Shown in pieces: positions 21,199 through 26,676 of a DNA stretch of 26,676 bases (the first letter of the stretch is position 1; each line of letters opens with the position of its first letter). Below the pieces are notes generated by a model. That model saw only the letters and a program-made list of their open reading frames with translations, was not told the DNA's origin and made no database searches. Source of the stretch: JAZSQZ01 sp045538175 (GTDB lineage Bacteria; Bacillota; Clostridia; Christensenellales; UBA1242); NCBI GenBank assembly GCA_045538175.1, contig JAZSQZ010000060.1, positions 1 through 26,676 of the forward strand, written 5' to 3'. A program made the translations under genes and the position numbers.

Positions 21199-22025
21199 TT
21201 ATTGAAAAACTAAAAAACGAAATTGTTGTAAAAGAATTAGACGATTTTGATATTGACCACATCTTGTTATGTGGTCAAATTTTTAGGTATAAAAAAACAG
21301 ACTTTGGTTATCTTGTTTTTTCAAAAGATAAGGTCGCAAAAGTTTATAAAGGGGAAGATAGTTGTAGGATAGTAACAGATGATGTTGATTATTTTTATAA
21401 CTACTTTGACCTAGACACAGATTATACCGAAATCAAAAAAACTTTATCAGATTTTGTAGAACTTAAAAAACCCTTAGACTATGGTTTTGGTATAAGGATT
21501 TTAAGGCAAGATATTTTTGAAACTATTATAAGTTTTATTATTTCTGCAAACAATAACATAAAAAGAATACAAGGTATTGTTGAAAGGATAAGTGAGGGTT
21601 TTGGTAAGAAAATCGGTGATTTTTGTGCCTTTCCAACGATTGACGAATTAAGTTTGGCTGATGAGAATTTTTACAAATCAATAGGTGCTGGATACAGAAG
21701 TCCGTATCTTGTACGTGTTGCTCAGCAACTAAAATCTAAAGAGTTTGATATCGAAAAATTAAAACTCTTATCAACAAAAGAGTTGAAGAAAAAGTTGATG
21801 GAATTATCTGGTGTTGGACCTAAAGTTGCAGACTGTATTTTGCTTTTTGGTTTTGCAAGGGGAGATGTTTTTCCGGTTGACACTTGGGGTCAAAAAATTT
21901 ATAAACAAGATTTTTGTGGCAAAGAAACTGATAGAAACAAAATAACAGATTTTTTTGTTGATAAGTTTGGAAATTTATCTGGCTATGCTCAACAATATTT
22001 GTTCTTTTACAAAAGAGAAAATTAA
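21195..22025 (+). CDS. 8-oxoguanine DNA glycosylase/lyase (OGG1 type)
   Basis: This is a 276-residue HhH-GPD base-excision-repair enzyme. Features: GQIFRY near residue 27 (the OGG GQ-x-FRW motif of the N-terminal domain), ISFIISANNNIKRIQGIV in the core, then the helix-hairpin-helix LMELSGVGPKVADC with the Schiff-base lysine Lys210, and the VDTWG loop with catalytic Asp229. These are the residues that cut 8-oxoG and nick the strand. The ATG overlaps the hisS stop by 4 bases, so the two are co-translated, an apparently accidental functional pairing. The lipoprotein gene follows 24 bases later. Bacterial OGG1-type enzymes are common in clostridia. Length and motifs are complete. Confidence 0.92.
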   Translation: MIIEKLKNEIVVKELDDFDIDHILLCGQIFRYKKTDFGYLVFSKDKVAKVYKGEDSCRIVTDDVDYFYNYFDLDTDYTEIKKTLSDFVELKKPLDYGFGIRILRQDIFETIISFIISANNNIKRIQGIVERISEGFGKKIGDFCAFPTIDELSLADENFYKSIGAGYRSPYLVRVAQQLKSKEFDIEKLKLLSTKELKKKLMELSGVGPKVADCILLFGFARGDVFPVDTWGQKIYKQDFCGKETDRNKITDFFVDKFGNLSGYAQQYLFFYKREN

Positions 22026-22049
22026 AATAAGAATATTTTGGAGTAATTT

Positions 22050-22769
22050 ATGAAAAAAAGATTTTTAAGTTTTATTTTTGCAATTTGTTTTATTATTCCT
22101 TGTGTGTTTGCCTTAGCTGGTTGTGGTCAAGGCAAGGGGATAAAGTTAGAAGGAAAAGCAATTGTTTTTGACAGTTTTGAAGATTTGGTTTGGGAACAAG
22201 AATCTCTATATGTCTACAAATGGTATGGCGACGTAAAATATGAAGCAAATTTAACTCTTGAAGAATTTGTAAAAAACTATTGGGACAGCGAAGCTTTTGC
22301 ACGTGGAGTTGGCTCAGCTTCTGGTTTTAATTCATTAGAAGAAGCAAAGGGGACTTTGCGTCAAAAAATGTTCAATGCTTATAAGAGCAATTTTTATAAC
22401 TACAAATTTTCAGAAGATGGCTCAACTGTTACAAGATATGCTTATTCGGATATAGATTTTTCTTCTCCTATTTCTACTTACAATGTAACAATTAGAAACA
22501 CAGAGTTTGGTTATGCATACGAGATGGATATGCCGGAAGGTAATGGACTTAGTTTTATCTTTTCTGAACCAGATTATATTAGATGGAGTGGAGTTCTTGA
22601 AGGAAAGAGTTTGTTTTTTAAGGGGTTTGAAGATGAAGAAATAACCCTAAAATCTCCAAACGGAACAAAAAGAGATGTAAAACTTGCAGATTTTAATGAT
22701 AATACCGAAGGTGGATTTCAAGTTACTATCTCTGTAAATGCCAATAATTTATATAAAATAGTAAACTAA
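22050..22769 (+). CDS. Lipoprotein of unknown function
   Basis: This 239-residue protein has a typical lipoprotein signal: MKKR, a hydrophobic stretch and the lipobox L-A-G-C with the lipidated Cys25. The mature part is soluble, with many aromatic and acidic residues, and seems to consist of mixed alpha/beta structure (FEDLVWEQESLYVYKWYGDV, a helical TLEEFVKNYWDSEAF stretch, then several short strands). No family was recognised. It is the third gene of the hisS-ogg unit, with GGAG 7 bases before the ATG, and ends at a good terminator. It would sit on the outer face of the cytoplasmic membrane. The function is unknown; association with the upstream genes may be only transcriptional. Confidence 0.75.
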   Translation: MKKRFLSFIFAICFIIPCVFALAGCGQGKGIKLEGKAIVFDSFEDLVWEQESLYVYKWYGDVKYEANLTLEEFVKNYWDSEAFARGVGSASGFNSLEEAKGTLRQKMFNAYKSNFYNYKFSEDGSTVTRYAYSDIDFSSPISTYNVTIRNTEFGYAYEMDMPEGNGLSFIFSEPDYIRWSGVLEGKSLFFKGFEDEEITLKSPNGTKRDVKLADFNDNTEGGFQVTISVNANNLYKIVN

Positions 22770-22781
22770 TTTTAAAAATTT

Positions 22782-22808
22782 AAACCTGCTAAAATTTGCA
22801 GGTTTTTT
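22782..22808 (+). terminator. Intrinsic terminator after lipoprotein gene
   Basis: The stem AAACCTGC/GCAGGTTT (22782-22789, 22798-22805) has an 8-base loop and a T run. The stem sequence is nearly the same as that of the terminator at 25947-25971. Confidence 0.85.
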
Positions 22809-22930
22809 GTTTTTTTTCAAAATGATTTTTTTTGTTTCTGGAGTCAAATTTCTAGTATAATTAAATAATATATTTATATAAAAAGCACAAAAAAAATTAG
22901 GATTAGGGTATTCCATTTTGTTTACCTTTA

Positions 22931-22939
22931 TGTTATAAT
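22931..22939 (+). promoter_or_regulatory. Extended -10 promoter of nfeD-floA
   Basis: TGT directly precedes a perfect TATAAT (22934-22939); no good -35 is visible at 16-18 bp. Transcription would start near 22946, just before the Shine-Dalgarno, so the leader is very short. Confidence 0.5.
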
Positions 22940-22958
22940 TTCTACAGAGGTGGAGAGT

Positions 22959-23474
22959 ATGCTTAACGAATTCGTACAAATTTTTACTCAAATGTCTAGT
23001 CTTGCAATTATTTTTCTTGTTGCAGGCTTTGCTTTGATGCTTTTAGAAATTATTTTTCCTGCACTTGGTATGTTTATGTTAACAGGTGTTGTATGTATTA
23101 TTGGTGGTATTGTTACAAGATCAATTCAAGGTGCAACATTTTTTCAAATCGTGGCAATGGTAGTTGTTTTTGGTGTTGTTGCTCTTTTGCTTTTCTATTG
23201 TTGTATTAAGTCCTTAGGTTCTGGCGAATCAAGAAAAACAGCACTTGTTCAAAATGGTGTTGCAACAAAGTATTCAGATCCTTATGAAGAATTTGGACAT
23301 TTGCTTGGTCTTGTTGGCACAATTGTTGCAGAGTGCAAACCTTATGGTAAAGCAAAGGTTGACGGAAATCGTTATGAAGTTGTTTCAGATGATGGCACAT
23401 TTATTCCAAAGAACGCTGATGTAGAAATTGTTGATGTTGATTATGATCACATTTTTGTTAAGACAATAAGATAA
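22959..23474 (+). CDS. NfeD-family membrane protein (YqeZ/YuaF type)
   Basis: This 171-residue protein begins at the ATG at 22959; a GTG at 22950 is part of the Shine-Dalgarno region (GAGGTGGAG) and is rejected. Three hydrophobic segments (about residues 15-36, 40-58, 62-85) are followed by a soluble C-terminal OB-fold-like NfeD domain (LLGLVGTIVAECKPYGKAKVDGNRYEVVSD and a final strand pair IVDVDYDHIFVKTI). To respect family usage it is the short form without the serine-protease domain. NfeD proteins are encoded beside flotillins and act with them in membrane microdomains. floA follows after 14 bases, as yqeZ-yqfA in B. subtilis. Confidence 0.88.
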   Translation: MLNEFVQIFTQMSSLAIIFLVAGFALMLLEIIFPALGMFMLTGVVCIIGGIVTRSIQGATFFQIVAMVVVFGVVALLLFYCCIKSLGSGESRKTALVQNGVATKYSDPYEEFGHLLGLVGTIVAECKPYGKAKVDGNRYEVVSDDGTFIPKNADVEIVDVDYDHIFVKTIR

Positions 23475-23488
23475 TAGGAGGAATACAT

Positions 23489-24508
23489 ATGATAAAATCC
23501 ATAAACTATTCAATGTTGGGTGCTGGATTTTTAGACTTCTTGTGGCTTTATATTATCATAGCAATCTTTCTTGCTTGCTTTATAACATTTTTAGTTTTTG
23601 TTCCTATGAAGGTTTGGTTTAGGTCTTTAGTTAGTGGGGCACACATTTCTATGAGCAAACTTGTAGGTATGAAGTTAAGAAAAGTTAATGTTGCTCTTAT
23701 TGTTGAAGCTTATATTTCTGCTAGGAAAGCAGGCATAGAAATGGATGTTGAAGAACTTGAAACTCACTATATGGCAGGTGGTGATGTTTCAAAAGTTATA
23801 AACGCTTTGATTTCTGCTCACAGTGCAAAAATCAATTTATCAATCGATACTGCAAAAGCAATTGACCTTGCAGGTCGTGACGTGTTGTCTGCCGTTAAAG
23901 TTAGTGTTAATCCTAAGGTTATCGAAACACCTGTTATTGCAGCAATTGCAAAAGATGGTATCGAACTTAAAGTTAGGGCAAGGGTTACCGTTAGGGCAAA
24001 CATCGGTAGGGTTGTTGGTGGTGCAGGAGAAGAAACAATTGTTGCTCGTGTTGGCGAAGGTATTGTTACAACAGTTGGTTCTGCTGAAGACCATAGCGAA
24101 GTTTTGCAAAACCCAGATCTTATTTCAAAAACTGTTCTTGCAAAAGGCTTAGACACAGGTTCTGCATACGAAATTTTATCAATTGATATTGCTGATATTG
24201 ATGTTGGCAGAAACATTGGTGCCTTGCTTAAAATGGACCAAGCTGAAGCTGAAAAGAGAATTGCAAATGCTAAAGCCGAAGAGAGAAGGGCAATGGCTGT
24301 TGCAAAAGAACAAGAAATGAGAGTTAAAACTCAAGAAATGAATGCTGTTAAACTTGCAGCAGAAGCAGAAGTTCCAAAGGCAATGGCAAAAGCATTTGAA
24401 GAAGGCAAACTTGGAATTATGGATTACTATAAAATGCAAAACGTTGTTGCAGATACAAAGATGAGAAATTCACTCGCAGGTTCTAATAACGATACAAATA
24501 AAAGATAG
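23489..24508 (+). CDS. floA: Flotillin-like protein FloA
   Basis: This is a 339-residue, near-standard-length FloA (YqfA), the scaffold of functional membrane microdomains. An N-terminal hydrophobic hairpin (residues about 14-42) precedes the SPFH-like region (MSKLVGMKLRKVNVALIVEAYISARKAG, DLAGRDVLSAVKVSVNPKVIETP, ARVTVRANIGRVVGGAGEETI). A C-terminal Ala/Glu-rich helical region follows, with a repeated E-A pattern (QAEAEKRIANAKAEERRAMA, AEAEVPKAMAKAFEEGKLGI, MDYYKMQN). All family landmarks are intact. The Shine-Dalgarno AGGAGG is in the gap after nfeD. It is the middle gene of nfeD-floA-unknown, and a strong landmark for the B. subtilis yqeZ-yqfA-yqfB-yqfC-yqfD order. Confidence 0.96.
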   Translation: MIKSINYSMLGAGFLDFLWLYIIIAIFLACFITFLVFVPMKVWFRSLVSGAHISMSKLVGMKLRKVNVALIVEAYISARKAGIEMDVEELETHYMAGGDVSKVINALISAHSAKINLSIDTAKAIDLAGRDVLSAVKVSVNPKVIETPVIAAIAKDGIELKVRARVTVRANIGRVVGGAGEETIVARVGEGIVTTVGSAEDHSEVLQNPDLISKTVLAKGLDTGSAYEILSIDIADIDVGRNIGALLKMDQAEAEKRIANAKAEERRAMAVAKEQEMRVKTQEMNAVKLAAEAEVPKAMAKAFEEGKLGIMDYYKMQNVVADTKMRNSLAGSNNDTNKR

Positions 24509-24516
24509 GAGTTAAA

Positions 24517-25254
24517 ATGAGCAACGAAATATTGACATACATCTTAATAGCTTTTGTTGTAGTTTTTTTGATTGCTATGTCAATTTATTTTTTGCCGTCT
24601 ATCAAAAAGGGTGTCAAAAAAATGATGCCTAAAAAGAAATCAAAAAAGAAAAAAAATGCTGCTCCTAAAACTGAGAAACCTAAAAGACCAATTTTGCTTA
24701 CACCACAGGAGAGCAAAAAGAGCGAAACTCCTTTAGGTTTAGAGTACGGGAAAAAAGAAGAAAAAAGGGAAACTCCAAAAACAAATGACGATCTTGTTAT
24801 GGATTATCCACCACTTGTTGCGGCCCCTAAAACAAATTACGGAAATAGAACGGTTATAAACTCGAACAAAAATCTTGGCAAAGAGTTCGATGAAATTAAA
24901 AACTTCCTTCAAGAAAACGAAGAAGACTTGTTTACACACGTTGGAAGAAACGCCATAAATGCTTCTAATTCAAAAATGCAAAAATCATCAACTCCGCCAC
25001 CTATATCACAAAAAACAAGTAGTATTTACAATACGGACAATAGTTATAAGCAAGAGTACCCTGAATTTGTTGCATCTCCCAAGAATCCAACCTTTAACTA
25101 CTCAACACCAAAAGAGTATAATTCAGGCAGAAGTGTGCTTGATTTAGGTAAAGACGAAAAGGATATTATAAAGCAATTTAAAAACCTTTCTCCTGAAATG
25201 AAAAAGATGCTTATTGCAGACGTTTTATCTAAGAAGAGAAGTGATGATTTCTAA
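24517..25254 (+). CDS. Single-pass membrane protein with disordered middle, FloA-linked
   Basis: This 245-residue protein is not recognised as a named family. Residues about 6-28 form one membrane helix (ILTYILIAFVVVFLIAMSIY), followed immediately by a strongly basic stretch (KKGVKKMMPKKKSKKKKN) that would keep the rest cytoplasmic. Residues about 50-205 are Pro/Ser/Thr/Asn/Lys-rich and probably disordered, with a few acidic segments (FDEIKNFLQENEEDLF). The last about 35 residues look like an ordered amphipathic helix (DEKDIIKQFKNLSPEMKKMLI). It starts 8 bases after floA and ends at a terminator, so it is the last gene of the nfeD-floA operon, in the place where B. subtilis has yqfB. It may be a client or tether of the flotillin scaffold; this is inferred from position only. 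Confidence 0.7.
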   Translation: MSNEILTYILIAFVVVFLIAMSIYFLPSIKKGVKKMMPKKKSKKKKNAAPKTEKPKRPILLTPQESKKSETPLGLEYGKKEEKRETPKTNDDLVMDYPPLVAAPKTNYGNRTVINSNKNLGKEFDEIKNFLQENEEDLFTHVGRNAINASNSKMQKSSTPPPISQKTSSIYNTDNSYKQEYPEFVASPKNPTFNYSTPKEYNSGRSVLDLGKDEKDIIKQFKNLSPEMKKMLIADVLSKKRSDDF

Positions 25255-25271
25255 TCTTTTAAAAAAAATCT

Positions 25272-25301
25272 AAAAAGTCAAAAGATTGTTTGACTTTTTT
25301 T
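25272..25301 (+). terminator. Intrinsic terminator of nfeD-floA operon
   Basis: An 11-bp stem (25272-25282 with 25289-25299) has an AGATTG loop and is followed by T-rich sequence. Confidence 0.8.
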
Positions 25302-25318
25302 CTTTTTTTGGGTAAACT
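25290..25318 (+). promoter_or_regulatory. Possible promoter for SUFU gene inside the terminator (TTGACT-17-TAAACT)
   Basis: TTGACT (25290-25295) is part of the terminator's 3' arm; after 17 bp comes TAAACT (25313-25318). The start would be near 25325, just before AAGGAG at 25327-25332. Confidence 0.4.
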
Positions 25319-25335
25319 TTTTTCATAAGGAGAAA

Positions 25336-25944
25336 ATGGTTATGTTATCTACAGAAAGCAAAGATTTTATTAGAGAACATTATTCTAATTTTTTTGGTGT
25401 TGAACCAGAAGACTTTATGGTTTTACCAAATGAGCCAGTAGGGGACGCTCAAGTTGATATTATTTGGTTTAAACCAAGTGAAAAATTTAATTACAATGTA
25501 TTGGCAACTTGTGGTATGTCTAACTATTTGATGCAAGATCCTGCACAATGTATGGAACTTATAATGTTGTTGCCACCAGACTGGAAGGTTGGTGACAAAA
25601 AAGATGAATGGTGGTGGCCACTTGAAATGTTGACAAGTGTAGGATATCTTCCATTTGAAACCAATGAGAACTTGACTTTGGGCTCAGTTGTTTCACTTAC
25701 TAAAGATGACAAACCATTTATGAAAGGCACAAAAAATTGTGGCGTCATTATTACTTTGCCAGAACATTTTCCACCAGAAATGTTTGAAGTTGAAGTTGAA
25801 GAAGATGTTTATTTAAGATTCTTCCAATGCGTTCCTATTGATAAGGACGATATTGAAAGAATAGAAGAATCAAGTCCACTTAAATTTATCGAATTTAATT
25901 TGCACAATGCTGACGGTCCAGAATTTGTTGTAAAGAAGAAATAA
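25336..25944 (+). CDS. SUFU (suppressor of fused)-domain protein
   Basis: This is a 202-residue soluble protein with the bacterial SUFU-like pattern: ATCGMSNYLM (the conserved T-x-G-x-S turn after the first strands), CMELIMLLPPDW, WWWPLEMLTSVGYLPFETNENL and GVIITLPEHFP, ending with QCVPIDKDDIERIEESSP. In bacteria such proteins are mostly uncharacterised and some occur among immunity proteins of polymorphic toxin systems, but no toxin gene is visible nearby. Two ATGs are possible: 25336 has AAGGAG only 3 bases upstream; 25342 has it 9 bases upstream and would be as good or better. It is monocistronic, between its own promoter and a terminator, and is an insertion relative to the B. subtilis order floA-yqfB-yqfC. 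The function is unknown. Confidence 0.82.
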   Translation: MVMLSTESKDFIREHYSNFFGVEPEDFMVLPNEPVGDAQVDIIWFKPSEKFNYNVLATCGMSNYLMQDPAQCMELIMLLPPDWKVGDKKDEWWWPLEMLTSVGYLPFETNENLTLGSVVSLTKDDKPFMKGTKNCGVIITLPEHFPPEMFEVEVEEDVYLRFFQCVPIDKDDIERIEESSPLKFIEFNLHNADGPEFVVKKK

Positions 25945-25946
25945 TC

Positions 25947-25971
25947 AAAACCTGCTTTATGCAGGTTTTTT
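25947..25971 (+). terminator. Intrinsic terminator after SUFU gene
   Basis: A 9-bp stem AAAACCTGC/GCAGGTTTT (25947-25955, 25961-25969) has a TTTAT loop and T's beyond. Confidence 0.88.
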
Positions 25972-25982
25972 GTTTTTATAAA

Positions 25983-26011
25983 GAATAGAAAATTTAAACT
26001 AAACATAATAT
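25983..26011 (+). promoter_or_regulatory. Sigma-E-like promoter for yqfC-yqfD
   Basis: GAATAGA (25983-25989), 14 bp, then CATAATAT (26004-26011), matching the mother-cell sigma-E pattern (k-m-ATA at -35 and CATA-N3-T at -10). No sigma-A promoter is evident here, and B. subtilis yqfC/yqfD are, as far as I recall, in the sigma-E regulon. Confidence 0.45.
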
Positions 26012-26026
26012 TTATTAGGGAGTATT

Positions 26027-26290
26027 ATGTTTAGTTTTTTTTCTGAAATGGTAGAAAAATCAGGTATCCCTATGGATACAATTTTAAATGGATTTAGAGT
26101 GGTAAACTTGTCAAACAAAATGGTGTATATTGAAGGTTTTTTAAAAATAGTTTCTTTTGAAGGAGAGTTTGTAAATTTAAAAATGAAAAAAGGTATGTTA
26201 AAAGTTGTTGGCGAAAACTTAAAAATAAAAAACCTAAACACAAACACAGTTTTAATTTGTGGCAACGTTTTTAGTGTGGAGAGTTATTGA
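26027..26290 (+). CDS. yqfC: Sporulation protein YqfC
   Basis: This 87-residue protein of the YqfC/YabP-type family has the typical beta-rich pattern: GFRVVNLSNKMVYIEGFLKIV, then LKMKKGMLKVVGENLKI and TVLICGNVFSVESY, i.e. repeated short strands with an I/V-x-G-x-x-L-x-I core. It is made in the mother cell during sporulation in B. subtilis; its molecular role is unknown. GGGAG lies 4 bases before the ATG. It overlaps yqfD by one base (TGATG) and the two are always paired in spore formers. An upstream sigma-E-like promoter agrees with this. Confidence 0.88.
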   Translation: MFSFFSEMVEKSGIPMDTILNGFRVVNLSNKMVYIEGFLKIVSFEGEFVNLKMKKGMLKVVGENLKIKNLNTNTVLICGNVFSVESY

Positions 26291-26676
26291 TGCTAGGTTT
26301 TGTTGAGATGGAAGTTTTAGGGCTAAACCTAGAAAAATTTTTAAATATGTTAAAAGATAGGGGTATAAAAGTAGCCCTTGTTAAAAAACTAGACTTCAAT
26401 AAATTTTGTATAAAGGTACCATATTCAAAGTATAAAAAGTTCTTGGAAGTAAGTGGTAAATTATGCTATAATATAAGTGTAAATAAAACTACAGGACTTA
26501 TAAATTTTCTAAAATTTTTTAAGGCTAGGTTTGCACTTTGTTTATCTCTTATTTGTGCTATTTTGCTTTTGTTTGTTTCTAATATGTTTGTCTTTCAATT
26601 TGAGATTAAAGGAAACAATAATATAGAAAAAACACAATTTTTAGAAGTCTTAAAAGAAAACAACAAGACGGAGCGC
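26290..26676 (+). CDS. yqfD: Sporulation protein YqfD, N-terminal part (3' cut by window)
   Basis: The first 129 residues of YqfD run open to the window end. The cytoplasmic N-terminal domain (VEMEVLGLNLEKFLNMLKDRGI, then KKLDFNKFCIKVPYSKYKK) is followed by one membrane segment (about residues 90-107, FALCLSLICAILLLFVSNM) and the start of the extracytoplasmic domain, FEIKGNNNIEKTQFLEVLKE, which is typical of YqfD (a polypeptide-transport-associated-like motif W/F-x-I-x-V/K-G-N). The start ATG overlaps the yqfC TGA. YqfD is a sporulation membrane protein of unclear function, full length about 390-400 residues, so roughly two-thirds are missing. phoH would be expected next. Confidence 0.9.
   Translation, partial: MLGFVEMEVLGLNLEKFLNMLKDRGIKVALVKKLDFNKFCIKVPYSKYKKFLEVSGKLCYNISVNKTTGLINFLKFFKARFALCLSLICAILLLFVSNMFVFQFEIKGNNNIEKTQFLEVLKENNKTER

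Noticed and set aside
23818..24216. 132-codon open frame on the minus strand inside floA
   Set aside because: Antisense shadow of a conserved gene; no family features and no ribosome site. Similar opposite-strand frames across the window (for example 2587-3246 and 20379-20777) were dropped for the same reason.
1..26676. CRISPR array, tRNA/rRNA genes, transposase, phage or toxin-antitoxin genes
   Set aside because: Looked for on both strands; no regularly spaced repeats, cloverleaf-like sequences or recognisable mobile-element proteins seen.

Overview
This window comes from an AT-rich, low-GC Gram-positive (Bacillota, Clostridia-like) chromosome with an endospore-former gene set. The evidence is the set of recognisable sporulation proteins (SpoVB, SpoIVFA/SpoIVFB, YqfC/YqfD), the Firmicutes-type rplU-prp-rpmA cluster in which L27 carries a cleavable N-terminal extension, FloA/NfeD, and B. 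subtilis-like gene order. No rRNA, tRNA, IS element, CRISPR array or phage gene is visible. The species cannot be named from sequence alone; an uncultivated gut-type clostridial lineage is a guess.

Left part (1-9.7 kb): the 3' end of uvrA; a small membrane-anchored J-domain protein; a leftward spoVB - DUF421 - DUF4363 operon (spore membrane / cell-wall export); a small double-LysM protein read divergently from spoVB; a GNAT-family acetyltransferase; a very large leftward surface protein with four beta-sandwich-type repeats, one C-terminal membrane anchor and a long cytoplasmic charged tail; and a TSUP (TauE/SafE) transporter encoded as two half-length genes.

Middle (9.7-19.8 kb): a 55-residue 2[4Fe-4S] ferredoxin, then a Ppx/GppA-HD protein and an MreB-like protein, both with eroded nucleotide/phosphate loops, then minD-minE-spoIVFA-spoIVFB. 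After an inserted 785-residue DUF4132 protein and a leftward helical protein comes rplU-prp-rpmA. This is the B. subtilis order mreB..minD-spoIVFA-spoIVFB-rplU-ysxB-rpmA, but with mreC, mreD and minC missing, minE present, and about 3.4 kb inserted before rplU.

Right part (19.9-26.7 kb): a hisS-ogg-lipoprotein operon (HisRS lacks the motif-3 arginine), then nfeD-floA plus an unknown single-pass protein where B. subtilis has yqfB, a SUFU-domain gene, and yqfC-yqfD (cut by the window end) behind a sigma-E-like promoter.

Regulation is readable in many gaps. Four promoters share the -35 hexamer TTGCAA with exactly 17 bp to the -10. Many intrinsic terminators are present, and two have the next gene's -35 hexamer inside or against their 3' arm. 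Several likely start codons were corrected using promoter and Shine-Dalgarno positions. The most unusual items are the two adjacent degenerate ASKHA-fold proteins next to minDE, the four-repeat surface protein with its cytoplasmic coiled-coil, the three-arm inverted repeat at 17740-17815, and the recurrent TTGCAA promoters. I saw no clear undescribed defence or mobile system.
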